A stretch of 64,000 nt of DNA from Hanleya hanleyi (taxonomy: Eukaryota > Mollusca > Polyplacophora > Lepidopleurida > Hanleyidae): NCBI GenBank assembly GCA_036873755.1, contig JAVTVY010018706.1:1-64000 (forward strand), read 5' to 3'. Below the pieces are notes generated by a model. That model made no database searches, was not told the origin of the DNA, and was given only the letters and a program-made list of their open reading frames with translations. A program made the position numbers and the translations under genes. This document shows, in pieces, positions 32,909 to 46,559 of the stretch (positions are counted from its first letter, which is position 1; each line of letters begins with the position of its first letter).

Positions 32909-32972
32909 CACATATAACCTGTGGCAGTAGAATGACCACCAGCAGATAATAAAAACTCCTCAGAATCGCCAT
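32909..32972 (-). CDS. Candidate first coding exon with signal peptide
   Basis: The minus strand has an ATG at 32972 and encodes MAILRSFYYLL then VVILLPQVICG, a textbook signal peptide: short basic start, long hydrophobic core and a small residue near the end. A consensus donor GTAAGTAC follows at 32908, leaving one base of the next codon. An acceptor-like CCGTTTCAG lies six bases upstream of the ATG, so there may be an untranslated exon further upstream. If an acceptor at GCTACAG (about 32848) is used, a 60-bp intron would join a second segment (VRVTILRNDLSLMGTKDGKA and onward to a stop at 32693), but such a short intron is doubtful. The protein family is unknown. Confidence 0.4.
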
Positions 32973-33013
32973 ATAACTGAAACGGTAATAATGAAAAGTT
33001 AGCGATAACATAC

Positions 33014-33056
33014 AGTGGTGGTGGTGGTGGGAAGGAGGGGGGAGGGGGGGGGGGGT
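33014..33056 (+). repeat. (GGT)n and G-run tract
   Basis: Five GGT units, then GGAGGGGGGAGG and a run of about 12 G. It could form a G-quadruplex on the plus strand. It lies just upstream of the signal-peptide exon, which reads on the other strand. Confidence 0.85.
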
Positions 33057-33179
33057 GGATTTGAGGGAGCATAGAACAACGTAATCTGACTTGAACACGT
33101 ATGAGTGATTCTATCATGACTATATATATTAGAAGGCAAATATTTTCAAGATGAATTGCCTTTTCTTGCGCGTTTTTGG

Positions 33180-33720
33180 TTGTTGTAGTTGTTTATCAAC
33201 TATGTATACGAATTATAGTTTCTAAAATGATGACACTTTATCAGCATAGTTGTGTCAACTACGTTACGGACAGTTAACAGACCAGCTGGTACAGTTGCCA
33301 ACAGAGAAAATGTTCAATATTCGAGATAGCATGTCATATTTCTGTCCTATTTTTGCATATATGAAGAAAGACGAGTTTATTGTCACTCTTATGGTACAAA
33401 ACAGATATACCATCTAAATATTGTAGGCAAATCCAATGTCTGATCTACACCAGTACGACGATAAATCAAGCTAATGGGTTTATTTAATCAACAAGCTGTT
33501 TGACTGTTCTGCCGAATCATCTCTCTCTTAGAGTTCTCATTGAAAATTGAAGTCTGAGAATTCGAAAAACTTAGTAAAGTAGCTGAAAAAAGGTATCGGT
33601 GTTGAAAAAACGTAACGTAGTTGGCGTCAATAGTGTCAATTGTTACCAAAATATCAACTACGTTACCAAATAGTAAAGTAGTTGAATAGTAATGTAGTTG
33701 ACGGTTACGTAGTTGACATA
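33180..33720. repeat. Scattered CAACTACGTTAC / GTAACGTAGTTG motifs
   Basis: The motif TCAACTACGTTAC and its inverse recur about seven times, at 33200, 33255, 33608, 33655, 33675, 33693 and 33708. It looks like a short, decayed palindromic repeat. No coding content. Confidence 0.5.
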
Positions 33721-33865
33721 TTTGTCATTTCAATTGTTAGAGGGCAATATTGTCCCGTTGTAGGCAGGTTTTTCATGCTGACATCACCCGAGATGAATAC
33801 TGTCGTTTACCGCCAGGCAACTAAGGGATATATTCAGCGTAGTCCGCTGATTTATGGCCGAAACA

Positions 33866-34008
33866 CGGTAACGGCGTAACACGGTAAGACGACAGCACGG
33901 TAACACGGTAGCACGGTAACACGGTAGCACAGTAACATGATAACACACGGTAACACACGATAACACGGTAGCACGGTAACACGGTAGCACGGTAACACGG
34001 TAGCGGTT
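33866..34008. repeat. Minisatellite ACGGTAACACGGTAGC
   Basis: About eight copies of a 16-20 bp unit. The minus-strand frame reads as Cys/Tyr/Val repeats (VLPCYRATVLPC) and is not a gene. Confidence 0.9.
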
Positions 34009-34639
34009 GACATTCTGTAAAGGTACGGGTCTTTGAAGATGAACATTATTGGATATTTTTCCTCGTTTAAAATTCGGCTTGGGCTACTTCCTTCCCAGTG
34101 GTAGTTCCTTTGTTTGTGTTTCCAGAGGTATAATACATGTGTTTCAATTCACAACACTTGTCTACTTACATCCAGGGATATGCAATAGTAAAGGTGTTGG
34201 AATTCACCCGACGGACAGAGGAAAATACTTTCCAACAGTCAAGACCATGATAAACTGACTTATTTATTTATGGTTTAGGCTCTGACACATTTCATATCAA
34301 ATACCCCAAATTAACAGTAATCCGTAGGTAGGAAGCCTACCTGACCTAGGGGCAGGCAAATAAACCATCTATGAAGTCAGGGATTTCGAGAAAAATTAGG
34401 TAGCGCAAGAATCCATGAGTACGTTGGCGTAAGATTAACCCATAAAACCGTGTTGTAACAATATCAACACGAATAAACGGGCCAAGCTCATCGACATTGA
34501 CTTACAGCAGTTCGTTATTGTCCCCCGCCGCAACGCGGCCGGGGGATTTTAAAATGGTTCTTGCTTCTATGTGTCCGTGCATGTCCGTGCATGTCCGTGG
34601 ATGTCTGTGCATCTGTTCAAATAATTACTTCCTAACGCT
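34009..34639. other. Unassigned DNA with short CATGTCCGTG repeats
   Basis: GTCCGTGCATGTCCGTGCAT and variants occur at about 34575-34612. The rest shows nothing recognisable. Confidence 0.4.
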
Positions 34640-37600
34640 TTGTTGGATTATTCCGAAATTCGGCATACGCATTCCTTGCGACAAGACGCCAGTCGGTATC
34701 GCATTTCAGCAACATCTGCCTGAAGGTGGCGCCACTGGGTCAAAATGGATCTTGATTCTTTGTGTCCGTGGATGTCAGTTACAAGCGATAACTTCCAAAC
34801 GCTTTCTTGGATTCTTTCGAAATTCGGCATACGCATTTCTTGTGAGAAGACGCGGTTGCGTACTGGATTTCAGTAACATTTGTCTGAAGGTGGCGCCTCT
34901 GAGTTTCGCTTCTTCGTGTCCGTTCCAGTTAAAATGGGTCTTGCTCTCTTAGTGTCTGTGGATGTCTGTTTAAATTCTTCACAGGCGATAACTTCCAAAA
35001 GCTTTGTCGGATTCCTTCGAAATTTAGCATATACACTCCTTGTGACCAGACATGGGTGGGTATTGCGTTTCAGCAAGATCCACCTGAAGGTGGCGCCACT
35101 GGGTCTTGTTCCAATCTTCTGTGCATGTCCGTGGGTTTCATTCAAATTCTTCACAAGCGATAACTTCGAAATGCTTTGTCTAATAATTAGGCATCCCTAA
35201 ATGCGCTTGTCATTTTATCTTTTTTCTTCCGCTTCTCGCTGTTAGTTTTGAATTGCATGTCGCTTTAAATGAAGGACACCATTTTCTTAAATTTGCTGTC
35301 CAGTCCTTCTATTCCACATCATATGATTTACACTAAAGCTTTTGCAGGAACCATATATTATTTCAGAAGTATAATATGAAATAACTGGCGGGAAAATCCC
35401 CGCAGTACCGAACCCCTGGTTTTTGAATTTCGTGTCATCTAAATGAAGGACAACATTTCCTTCACTTTTGCTATCAAATAATTGTATCTGACATCATATG
35501 ATTTACCCTAAAGCTTCTGCTGGAACCATTTGTCTCCACACGTGTAACTTACTATATTAATAACAACTGATTTCCTAAAGTTTGGGTGCACACTGTGCAT
35601 ATGATCAATTTCCTGAATTGAATTGAATTCCACGTTGTGGTTTTTCTGGCTGACAGATGACGGAATGCAGTTGTCAGTGTGGTTGTTTCATGTACAGGGA
35701 GCTTTCTATGGCTTTCATGTCAGCACACCTACCACTACCCTCAAAAAGAGCATGTCCCCATCCCCAGGGCGCCGAGCCGCACCCTCTATCTCCCAAACTT
35801 GCCCTCGTCCGACTCTCATATATTGTGTTTGAGCATATATATCTCCAATATATCTTGGCAGAAGCTGAAATTTGTGTGTTGTCTGCAATATTGGGATAAT
35901 TGCAACCCCAGAAGGTTTCAATTTATCAGGCACAGACCCATGTTTTTGTATTTGGTAAATGTCCCTTGTCTATAGATCCTGCTTGGAATTGTTTTTCGTG
36001 CCAATCCGTTTCTGGGTGGCGCCACCCCGCATCTCCAGACAATAACTTTTGAGAACCTTAAGGATTCTTTCCAAATTTGGTGTGGTGGTACCTTGCCTAA
36101 GATCTGGCTTGAGAATGTTTTTAATTTTGATAGGGGGTGCCACCTGAAAGCTAAGTGTTTCCAGACAATAACTTTTGAAAACCTGAACCGATTCATTCCA
36201 AATTTGGTGTGTAGGTACCTCGCCTCGTTTGGCATTGCTTTTCATGCCGATCCACATATAGGTGGTGCCATCTGAGGGCAAATTTAAAATTATGTTTCTG
36301 GACAATAACTTTTTAATACTTGAATGAATTCTTTTCAAGTTTGGTATACATGTACCATACCTGAAGGTTTCACTTGGTATTGTTTTTCTTGTCGATCTGC
36401 TCATAGGTGGCGCCACCTGTAGGCCAAGTTAACATTTTCTATTTCCAATGTCAAGGGATCTTGCCTCAAGATCTCGGTTGGGATTACTTTTATGCCTATC
36501 TGCCTACACATGGCGCTACCTGAGGGCCAAGTTAAAATTGCATTTCCGGACAGTAACTGTTGGACTTTAATGGATTCTTTTAAATTTGGTATGTGGGTAC
36601 CTACCCTCAAGGCATCTTATGGGGCCATGTTCATGATGTTTTTCCTAAGTTTTACGTTTTTACCTTCTTCACAAATAATGAATGTTTCCTTTACTAAAGA
36701 TGCAAAAGGCATGCCTCCAATCGTATTCGATCGACTGTATCAAGTTTCTTCAATATTTGGCATATGCATTCCTTGTGACATGATGTTGATTGGTATTGCG
36801 TTTCAGAAAGGTCTGCCTGTAGGTGGCGCCACTAGGGTTCTTTCCGTTCTTTTGTGCTGCAAGCAATAACTTTGAAACGCTTTGAAATGTTGCTCGAAAT
36901 TTGGTTTCCGGGCAATAACTTGAGAACTGCTCATCAAATGCTTCCCAAATTAGGCATACATATACATTGTACCTTGCCATGAGATGTTGGTTGGGATTGC
37001 GTTATCCACTTCTGCTCAGAAAGTGACGCCACCTGATGACAAAATCTGAAACTTGAGAACTGCATGCTCATCGGATTTTTCTCAAATTTAGCATGCATGT
37101 ACCATGCCAGGAGATGTTGCATGGGATTGCCTTTCACTCACTTGCACTTACAGGTGGCGCCACCTGGTGGCAAAATCCCAAATTTGTTTCCGGGTAATAC
37201 CATGACCTAAGATGTCGCTCGAGATTGCATTTCGCCCACTTCCGCCTATAGGTGGCGCCACCAGGTGTTAAAATCAAAATTTGTTTTCAGCCATTAACTT
37301 GAGAACTGCTCATCGGAATCTCCTCAAATTTAGCATACATGTATCATGCCAGGAGATGTTGCGTGGGATTGCCTTTTGCTCACTTTTACTTACAGGTGGT
37401 GCCACCTGGTGGCGAAATACCAGATTTGGTTCTGGGTAATAACTTGAGAACCCCTCGTTACGTTCTTCTTAAATCTGGTATGAATATATCATGACATATG
37501 ATGTCGCTTGGGATTGCGTTTCGCCCACTTGTGCTTACAGGTAGCACCACTTCGTGTCAAATCTAAATTTGATTTCGCTCATCAGATTTTTCTCCAATTT

Positions 37601-37960
37601 GGTATGCAGATACCATGCCATGATATGTCCCTTGGGATTGTATTTCACCTGCTTCTGCATATTGGTGGCGACACCTGGTGGAAAGATCTGAAATTTGTTT
37701 CTGGCAATAAGTTGACAACTGCTCACCGGATTCTTCTCAAATTTGGTATTCATATGCCATAATATGTCACCTGGGATTGTGTTTCGCAGAATTTCAGATT
37801 CTTCCCAAAGTTCGTATGCTGATAAACCATGTCATGAGATGATCCTTGGGATTGCATTTCGCCCACTTGCACCTACAGGTGGCGACACCTGGTGGCAAAT
37901 TTGAAATTTGGTTTCCAGACAATAGGTTGAGGATGCATTCAGCTTGAGATGTCACTTGGG
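34640..37960. repeat. Dispersed tandem family centred on GGTGGCGCCACC
   Basis: Units of about 110-200 bp share a palindromic GGTGGCGCCACCTG, a TTTCCGGACAATAACTTGAG segment and an AAATTTGGCATACATGTACC segment. Clear palindrome copies lie near 34730, 34888, 35093, 36012, 36408, 36825, 37154 and 37252, with weaker ones to 37880. 35245-35375 and 35422-35545 form a separate direct repeat interrupting the array. No transposon ends found. Confidence 0.75.
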
Positions 37961-39730
37961 GCCACTTCTCGGTTACATAATTTCCATGCTTCACTGCATG
38001 GGAACTATATTACAGAAGCAAAAAAAAGTTCAGTCAACCGCTCTGAGTTGATTTTAAAACTTGGGAAGGCAGAAAGACCCTTCCGCATCCAACGCCTATG
38101 AAGTAGCAGTTGCCTCCCTCAAGTATATCCCCCGAGACCAACAATGCTAAAAAATATTGCTGCCATTTCGGCGGGGGGATTAGCATCCTCTGGCTGCTTG
38201 TTTTGGAGCAAAGGTTATTGCTAGAAGACCAAAAAATCCAATTGAGCATGAATGATAAATTATAACACGGGACAGCCGTCTATATTGTACCAATATCAAG
38301 TGGCTCTTTGCAGTTTACCCTCAAGCAAATGATGTTCCAACGTGATCGTGCGTGAAGTCCCCACACTTTTTTATGTTTCAAAATTACTTCCGTAATTTCA
38401 CTGCATTTAATAGTCAATGTTTTTCCACAAAGTCATTTTTTTAATTTAATTCAGGGGTGGTGTTTTGTATCATTCATGAAATTATGACAATCTGATAATT
38501 TGGGACGTTTTTTTTTAAAATTTCAAATTGCAGGAAAATTGAGGAACCGTGATATATCCTGATCCATCTTAAACGTATGATGCAGTGGCAATTATTTAAA
38601 AGTTGTATTAGAGGAAAGAGTCTCTTACTATTTTGTCATATATCAAAATGTTCCTTGTCTCATGGAGAATCCCACTATAAGTTTGAAGAGCAAATACAGC
38701 TGTATAAATTAAAATCTCCAAAATAATTGTTCTTAAGACTGCCAGCAGAAAAAACCCACTCAAGGCTGAAAAGCACTCAAAAATTGAGAATTTTATAAGT
38801 GCACGTAGTGCACGCGATGAGATTATAATTTTATGAGTAAACTGAATTAAGGTTTAACAATGCAGTCTCCCTTCGATCGTACAAAAATCAAGCCATTCAA
38901 AATCTCGCGAGATTCGACGAGAATTCGCCCTTCTCCATTTTAGAAGAGCGAAAACTGTCGGACACATGCTGAATCCTGATTAATTAACTTTGCAGAACTC
39001 TTTCACACTTACAGAAAATATCCAATATCAAATATGTTATCACTTTGATAAATGTAATAAGAATAAAATTATGAGTACTATGGCATATAATCCTACAAAC
39101 TATATATATATATTAAGTTGTCCTACATGACAGACTTTTTACCATACTTACTAACAATTCAATGTTTCTGTGTGAAAGTATCACACTGCTCTACAGTGTG
39201 TCAAGCCCTTGTGAGCTATCGCTAATTGAATTGAATTGAGTCAAATATAGCCAATTTACAAATTTATAATGAGAGTTACAAACTCTGGTATTTTAACTGC
39301 AGTGAATAACAATTTCCTTAAATTCAAAATACCAGCAGCTAGCCTACATATCTACTGCTTTGATAAGTAGAAGCAGTAACCCAGTGTACAACCTGGAGAA
39401 ATAATACACGATCAAACATATGTTGTTTCAGCCATAAAACGACAATAGTGAAGGCCCAATTCAGCCTATTTTTTACCTCCGTCGATCAGACGGAGGTCTA
39501 GGAGAGTAACGTGAAATCTCCCTCCAAATAATTGTCATATGGGGAACCCACGACTCAAGGGATTTCCAATAGGGATTGCTATGGTTCCCGACGAAATTTT
39601 GAAGCCAACTTGTTGAACACTATTGAAATAATGGGGTTCCCCATTGCAATGCATTTCAATGGGCCTTGCTTCTGCAGTCGGGTTCCACCTCCCATCACGC
39701 GTAATGGCCACTTTCACCGGGAGATTTAAC
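37961..39730. other. Unassigned DNA; possible promoter region near 38.9 and 39.5 kb
   Basis: Mostly AT-rich. 38860-38960 carries ATCTCGCGAGATTCG and neighbouring sequence repeated inverted at 47275-47400. The TCTCGCGAGA palindrome is a known CpG promoter motif in vertebrates, but here it sits in a repeat. 39525-39730 is GC-richer and directly precedes a candidate start codon. Confidence 0.4.
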
Positions 39731-40262
39731 ATGGCGGCTCCCCAGCTTGTAGAGATGGACAATGCGATTTTTTACCGTTTTTCTGGTAAGTTTATTGTCG
39801 CCATTTTCCATTTTATGTCATTACAACTCAATGATTCCTAGTACACCACTCGTCATTTCTATATATCGTAAAATATTTGTCGGCTGATGACTTATGTCGA
39901 GACGAAGCCAACCAAATAGTCCAAGTTGTTGTTGTTGCATATCAAATGTACGGAAGGCCATGCACCCACTGACTGGAAGACAACGGCACAATCGACGATG
40001 CCCTGATTTTTCTGATACTTTTTTTCTTTCAGTTGATGATATCCACCAGCCTGGTTGTTTAAAACCAGTTACTCTAAATTACTTATTTTGGCATTATTTT
40101 TTTGTGCATTTATCAAATATAATATACCAGCATTATTGTAATGACGCATCAAATCACAGTTTATTGTTTGTCAAACGAAACCACATGTGTCTCTGTCCCA
40201 ATTCCCATTTCAAAGTTCATCCCCCAGCAGCATACATGTCAATTAACATTTCAATACACTGA
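39731..40262 (+). CDS. Candidate two-exon gene start (MAAPQLVEM)
   Basis: AACATGGCGGCTCC is a strong animal start context. The frame MAAPQLVEMDNAIFYRFS ends at a consensus donor GTAAGT (exon 39731-39785). A good acceptor TTTTTCTTTCAG precedes 40033, and the phases match. Joining gives V-DDIHQPGCLKPVTLNY and a frame open to a stop at 40260-40262, about 94 residues. The second exon becomes AT-rich after about 20 codons, so its true end may be an earlier unrecognised donor, or the real exon may lie elsewhere. No domain recognised. Confidence 0.3.
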
Positions 40263-40612
40263 ATTAAAAATTATTCTTGAACCTATCAATTACCTTGCCT
40301 CAGGATACCATTCTCAGCTTTACAGTCCATTTGAAATGAATGAATGAAAACAGTTGAATAATGGTTTGATTTTGCAGAAGCCCCAAATTGATCTACCTGC
40401 GTGAGTCTGTAAACTAATTTAATAAAGCTGATAAATAATATACATATACTTTTTGTTTGACAACATTGTAAACCTTTTCTTTTCATTTATCCTAACAGTT
40501 TAGTGACATCCGCATTGTGTGCTGTAAGACTTGTTGATGAAAAATAATTTGCTTGTTAAAACCTGATATTCTGAAAACTCATTCTGAATTGTAGTTCAAA
40601 CAAAGGAGTGTC
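40263..40612. other. Unassigned AT-rich DNA
   Basis: Nothing recognisable. Confidence 0.4.
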
Positions 40613-40614
40613 TA

Positions 40615-41441
40615 CACTGTTATAAATCACACCGTAAATTAACAGTTAAGTGTACTGGCAGAAAAGGTGCCAGTACATTCAACTGTAAAATTACGTTGCA
40701 CCGTATTTTACAATTACCGTTTTTTAACAGGCATTGAACTGTAAAATGTTGCACCGTATTTTATAATTATCGTTTATTGACAGGCATTCAACTGTATAAA
40801 ATTTGGGTAGCCCTGTAATTTACAATTACAGTTGTTTTAACATTCTTTAAACAATACAATTACGTGGCACCATTGTCTACAATTATCGATTCTGCGGCAA
40901 CATAGGTCACTGGAAGGCCGAAATGGCCATTGCTCTTCGTGATTACAAATGCGATCACCACAAGCTTCGTAAATAATCACGAACGAATCTGTGAAATTAT
41001 TACACGAATAGTGGGATACAACTTCAAGTCAGACAAAACCCATCTTTGCATATGCAAGTCGAACACTAAATGACGGAACGTTAATGTAGTATTTAGCTTG
41101 AAATGTGAAGATGGATAAAACCAAAACCAAACCGTACTATAGACCGAAAATTAAAGTTAGCCGCTGCGTCCGTCCCAGCGCGTGTTCTGATAATGCTCTG
41201 AATGTTGTATCGTACAACGCAGGTGTCGGATGTTTCCTGCAACTGAGCGTTTCATGTGCAAAGATATCAACCTCCTTTCAGAGAAAACAAGAATTTTATG
41301 TTACGTTTGTGCGTAGTTTACCCATTGCAGTTGATGTCAACTAAAATATCACAGTCCAATTGGCAGACTAATGTGTTTACGATTGAATGTACTGTAAACT
41401 CTAACATACATTTACTGTGAAATAACAGTAATTTAACAGTG
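40615..41441. mobile_element. MITE, CACTGTTATAA ends, TA target
   Basis: Ends CACTGTTATAAAT and ATTTAACAGTG are flanked by TA on each side, as in Tc1/mariner insertions. The left subterminal region repeats CAACTGTAAAATTACGTTGC and ACCGTATTTTACAATTA about three times. 827 bp, no transposase; the frame at 41105-41344 shows no domain. Confidence 0.65.
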
Positions 41442-44400
41442 TACATTCCACATGTAGGCCTACATTATTGAGATTTTTGACGGATAGCATGGATAGAGCC
41501 TTTCCCATTTTTTTTTTTGTTTTAAGCCCTGGACATACCATTGGGCATTTATTTGCCATACGATCACATTTCACATGCTTTGCTCAGCCCCCGTGATCTG
41601 GAACCAAACAGACACTATCACGAGATGAAAGAAAGAGATCATGATATACATTTTAGGTTTTACCGATGCCAAATGACTTGAACAGAAGACAATTAGATAA
41701 AAAGAAAATCAATAAATATATCAATAAATAATAAATTACATAGAAAATTTTCTTGTCTTTGCAAGGGGGACATCAGGCACACTGACAACACACATCATTC
41801 ATTCAAATTTCACTTTCCATTGGGGAGACGGGAATATTCCTCAAACACAGTATATGTATTCACTTTTGTGATCTAATTTTCGTTTGTCAAAATATTGCTC
41901 CATAGCGAAGTTACTGATATAAACAATCCTGTTCTAGATTATAACACCCTGGATTCTTATCATACATTCCTCATGCCACTAACATGAACTCCAATCCAAC
42001 CAGTGGTCAAGATCCATCGTCGTTCTTTTGGATTCATATTATTGATCACTCATAGATTGGATTAAGTTCTCATACATGTAGTACTCAGTTCTCATTTCAT
42101 ACTTTTGCAAATTCTTGTAACATGGGCAGGTCCGAGTTCTATTAAGTACACGTATGAAAGGTGCGAACTGGTATAATGGATTTCATCTTGTTGTGTATGA
42201 CGAAAGAATGAAATATAATGAAGGCCATAAACATTTTCAATGAAGTGAGTTTTGATATTAAATATGTACATGTATACAATTGATTCCAACCTGCAGGTCA
42301 TGGATTCAGCACTTCTGATATCAGATGCAACAAGACTGTTACACATTGGATGTACTGGATGAAATGGAAAAAACCAAAACAGACTATTGATTGGTTCAGC
42401 TGTGTCAGAAAGGTGTGGAATGACAGAGGTGGTGAAAATCAGAGCCAGTGACTGGCGACAACCCCCCCCATTGGATATCAGCTGATTCCTCAGGAAATAA
42501 ACATTACACATGTAATGACGACCGGCAGAGTGATATATGTGTCAATCGGTCAGACATTTCCAAGGATGCCCAGTTCTAACTTAAAACAACCATGCCGGAC
42601 TTCATTCCTTGTCTCAGAATAATTGGATCTAACTTTTACAAAACTTGCAGCTCCCAATAGCTTCTGGATCTAGAGCACATAAATGAAAGGACCTAGTTTA
42701 TCGGTGCTATGGCAAAAATATCATGTAGAATGGGATTGTGTGGATAATATAAGATTCATGGAAGTTGAAGTCCTGCAGCATGCTCCACAAATATCATCAA
42801 AGGTCATAAAAATTTCTGGTCCGCACCAGTGTGGATCTATACTTTCTTTTTTACAAAATTATCTCCCTTGACAAGGTGAGGACTTGAATGTGTCTGAAAT
42901 GATTTAGCTAATAGAAACAAAGACTTCATTTCCTGAGTAGAGGTAAAAACCGAACATATTTTGATTATTTTATTCAAATTTCAATGCCACTTCTGGTATA
43001 TGTACATGTATAAAATAGCCTACATACAGAATGAACTGCACACAGAATAACACAAAGAACAGGTATATGTATCTCATTACATTCTTAACCAAAGATCAAT
43101 ACCTGGGTGATATTACAACAATACCATGGTGTTATATATCATGATTGGCTGCTGAAGATATTTCTAATTTGAGGGCAATGGGCAATCATACTAAATTTAT
43201 TTTCATAACTTCATTTATTTTCACAATAAGCAACATAATCGAGATTAGCAAGTGAACTTTTACAACATAATATAATAAGCATCATGGGTCTCCTTCAGTT
43301 TAGTGTAGACATATATACCCTTGAATATCTGTTACCATGATTCAGTCATGATATTGTCTGTAATATATTGATGTCGACATCAGCCATCACCATTCAATAT
43401 GAATGCGATACATGTACAAGTCCATGGTAATTGATACATTATGGTGTAGGTGACCTGTAACACCAGTATACAAAATTATTCCGAGCGCATTGAATCCTCA
43501 TCACAATCAGGTGTGTTTTGTAGAGGATTCTGTCAATGAGGATGCTATACTGTACACATACAAAATATGTTGATGTGTAGGGCCTATAGCACAAAATCAC
43601 AAGCAAGTTGGTAAAACTAGGCACACAGGGTCCCATTTCTGCCGCTAACGTGTTGATTTGGATGGGGGCATCCTCTCAGGGAGAGGTGGGGGTGGGAAGG
43701 GGCCTAATGTCTTAAGCAGTATTCCAGGTTTTCCATCAATATACTCTATTCCATACCCCAATATTTCAAGCACGTGAAATCAGACAAAAATTATTTGCGG
43801 GGAATGTGACTTCCACATCCCTAGCTGGACATGCTAGTGGGGAACCCTCAATCCCAGGTTAATTACCATTGAATGTAAAAAGGGCTTCACTGATCTTGGA
43901 TGTAGTATAGAGAGAGAGAGAGAGCTAGTTCGCGACATTTGTAAATAGTCACTGTAGTATCGCTACCAAATGTTGATAGCCATGTGCTATTTGTATATAG
44001 ATCTTTATTACATCGTTTTAATCTGTGCATTTACCTTCTGTGAATAGGGTGCTCCTAGACGAAAGGAGGAATTTCCTGATCAACAACATAGGTGAATTTA
44101 ACGTCCAACAAATGCAAAATTGAGCTTGGCATCAGGCCCTATGTTATTCAGTGATGTATTCCCCTACGGACCCTGTTGCCTCGACGGAGGTCTTTGCGCT
44201 CATCCAGCGCTTGTTAGTTCTTTCAACCATCGATGGAATTTTGTAGTTGTACATCTAAACTCAATGATGTAAGCTGTCCTGGATATTAGAATGCCGGCTG
44301 GTACAATTATTTGATGAACATTCTAGAAATTTGTAGCTGTATGTCCCGACGGGTTGAGTTAGCGATTATTACAGGGACCTGTGTAACAGAACGTTACTCC

Positions 44401-46559
44401 AATATAACTAATCGATTGGAATACTGAATTCATATATTGCTATTGGCATAGCACATTATTGGTTAATGCAGGTCATTCGCTGACAAAACATCTTCGGCTT
44501 ATGAACGACAAAAGAGTTGTGAGACTAGACTGATTCAGACTCATAATTAAGTGAATATCACGAGCACCTGTTCAAATACTGCCATGGAAGTAATTATCAG
44601 TCAATTTAAACCGATCCCCTGTACTATCTTGTGAATAACAGTAAAATGTACTAACTCAAATCAAATAATACGTTATTTTGATTACCATTATCACAGCTTG
44701 ACCTCCATAGTAGGTGGGTTCAAACCGTCTGACTGTTAATAAAATATCATTTCTGTAAACTGTTTCGCAAATAAGATTCATTGCAGGCATATTAGTTGAA
44801 TATTTCATGCATAGAAAGTCAGTACACATGATGGTTCACGTGGAAACGGTTACCCTGCCTGGATCGATATCATAGACCAATAGACCGATATCATTCGACT
44901 TAAAAAGAATATCTTTTGTATTCTACAGTTAGATGGCATCTTGGTCAAATGTTCTTAACCATCTTGTTGTCCTAAGATTTGTCCCTTCTCTTCTGGTAGT
45001 TACATCCTTATAATGTGATGGAAATTATCCAAGCAATCTTGTTTTAGTTGGGACCGACAACCTTGAAGTGTGTCCCTCCCCCTTTTTTAAGCAGTGGGGG
45101 TGTGATCCCATTATTAAATGGTACAGAGGGACTCAGACGTACTTTAATGTCTGACTCGAGTTGGATAGTCATAGGCAGATATTTAAAACCATAAGTCACT
45201 ATACATGATGGGGACATATCTGTATTCACAACATTCATAACAAGTTACTGGTTTGATAATCTTGTAATCTGTTCGTTGACCGAAATCTCTATAGTTTGGA
45301 ATATCTAATGTTGCTATCAGTACTTTGCTGATATTCAGTCTGCTATGTTCACAGTTCGGATATATCCACTGTTAAAACGTGAATGTTCTGTTTAGATGTA
45401 GACTTATAACACCAAAAAATATGAGTAACCTACACTAGAAAACCATAAAGCTTTTCTGTTGAGAACGCACAGTGCCTTTGCACGATGAGAGAGAGAGACC
45501 TTTTACTCAGGCTAGCAACCTGGCTGTCCATGGAGCACTGAGACGTGCAGTGTAACAATACAGATTGCACACTATTCCGATTAGAGAAGAACTAAACAAT
45601 GATGTCGTTTGTCATCATGTATGTCTCTTAATAGCAAGTATCTATAGGACCTGTGGGTTCCCTGTAATTCTACTGAATACAACAGTTAATTTATTTGCAT
45701 CTGATATTTTAGCTTTATTAGCCGTAATGGTTATGGTTACTTATCATGTATTATATTCGTGCATGCTACCATCTTCACTACACATGTCTATAAACATGTT
45801 AATTCTTCAAAAATGAATATAATGATGGAAATAACCAATCATGGCTAAATTGTTCGCGTCCAGAATGGGATTCGGAATATTTTCCATAATGTTAAATGTC
45901 ATTTGACCACAGAATTCCACGGAAACCACACAGAAATCACATCTCGCGTGAGAAAATCTTGTACTTGTACAATTTAGATGTACTGATTTGGGGTATGTTC
46001 ACAAAGACTTGCTGTCATATCGAAATATATGCGCATGATGTTATTGCCATTTATTGATTTGGTTCGAGATGGTGTGGGTCCCCCTTGTCATTTATAAGCC
46101 TGAAATACTGTAACAGTGGTCACGCTTATTTCTCAAAACATCTGCGTGGATGACACTGGGTGACCAAGTACGCTGGTTTGATAATGTAACATTCATCACG
46201 TGCATGCATATTTTTTTGCCCTGTCCGGGCTAATAACTGCCATTTACATTTAAGCTCACAATTGTTATAGTATAATGTAGTCTTGTACTTTTTAGTATTG
46301 TACTAGTATAGTGGACTCCTGCACATTTGTAGTACTATACATATTTTAATAAATTAATGAAGTGGTGTAGCTATCCTGGACATGTGGCCGCCAGGACAAA
46401 GACAGCCGAAGAAAAATACTAACTGCACTGACGGTTATCTCCCCTGATTGAAAAGAGAACTCGGCCAGGCTCTTCGCTTCAATATTTATTAGCCCGCTTA
46501 CGTTTAGCGTCTTAACCCTACCTGGCCTGGGGGGAGGGGACGGGGGCCAAAATACCACA
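41442..46559. other. Long stretch without recognisable features
   Basis: AT-rich, probably intergenic or intronic. Only a short (AG)n at 43909-43924 and GAGAGAGA at 45488-45497 stand out. Open frames such as 42092-42511 and 45565-45816 have neither domains nor convincing splice sites. Confidence 0.5.

Noticed and set aside
42092..42511. 139-codon minus-strand frame
   Set aside because: No domain, no start context or splice sites, and AT-rich low-complexity surroundings.
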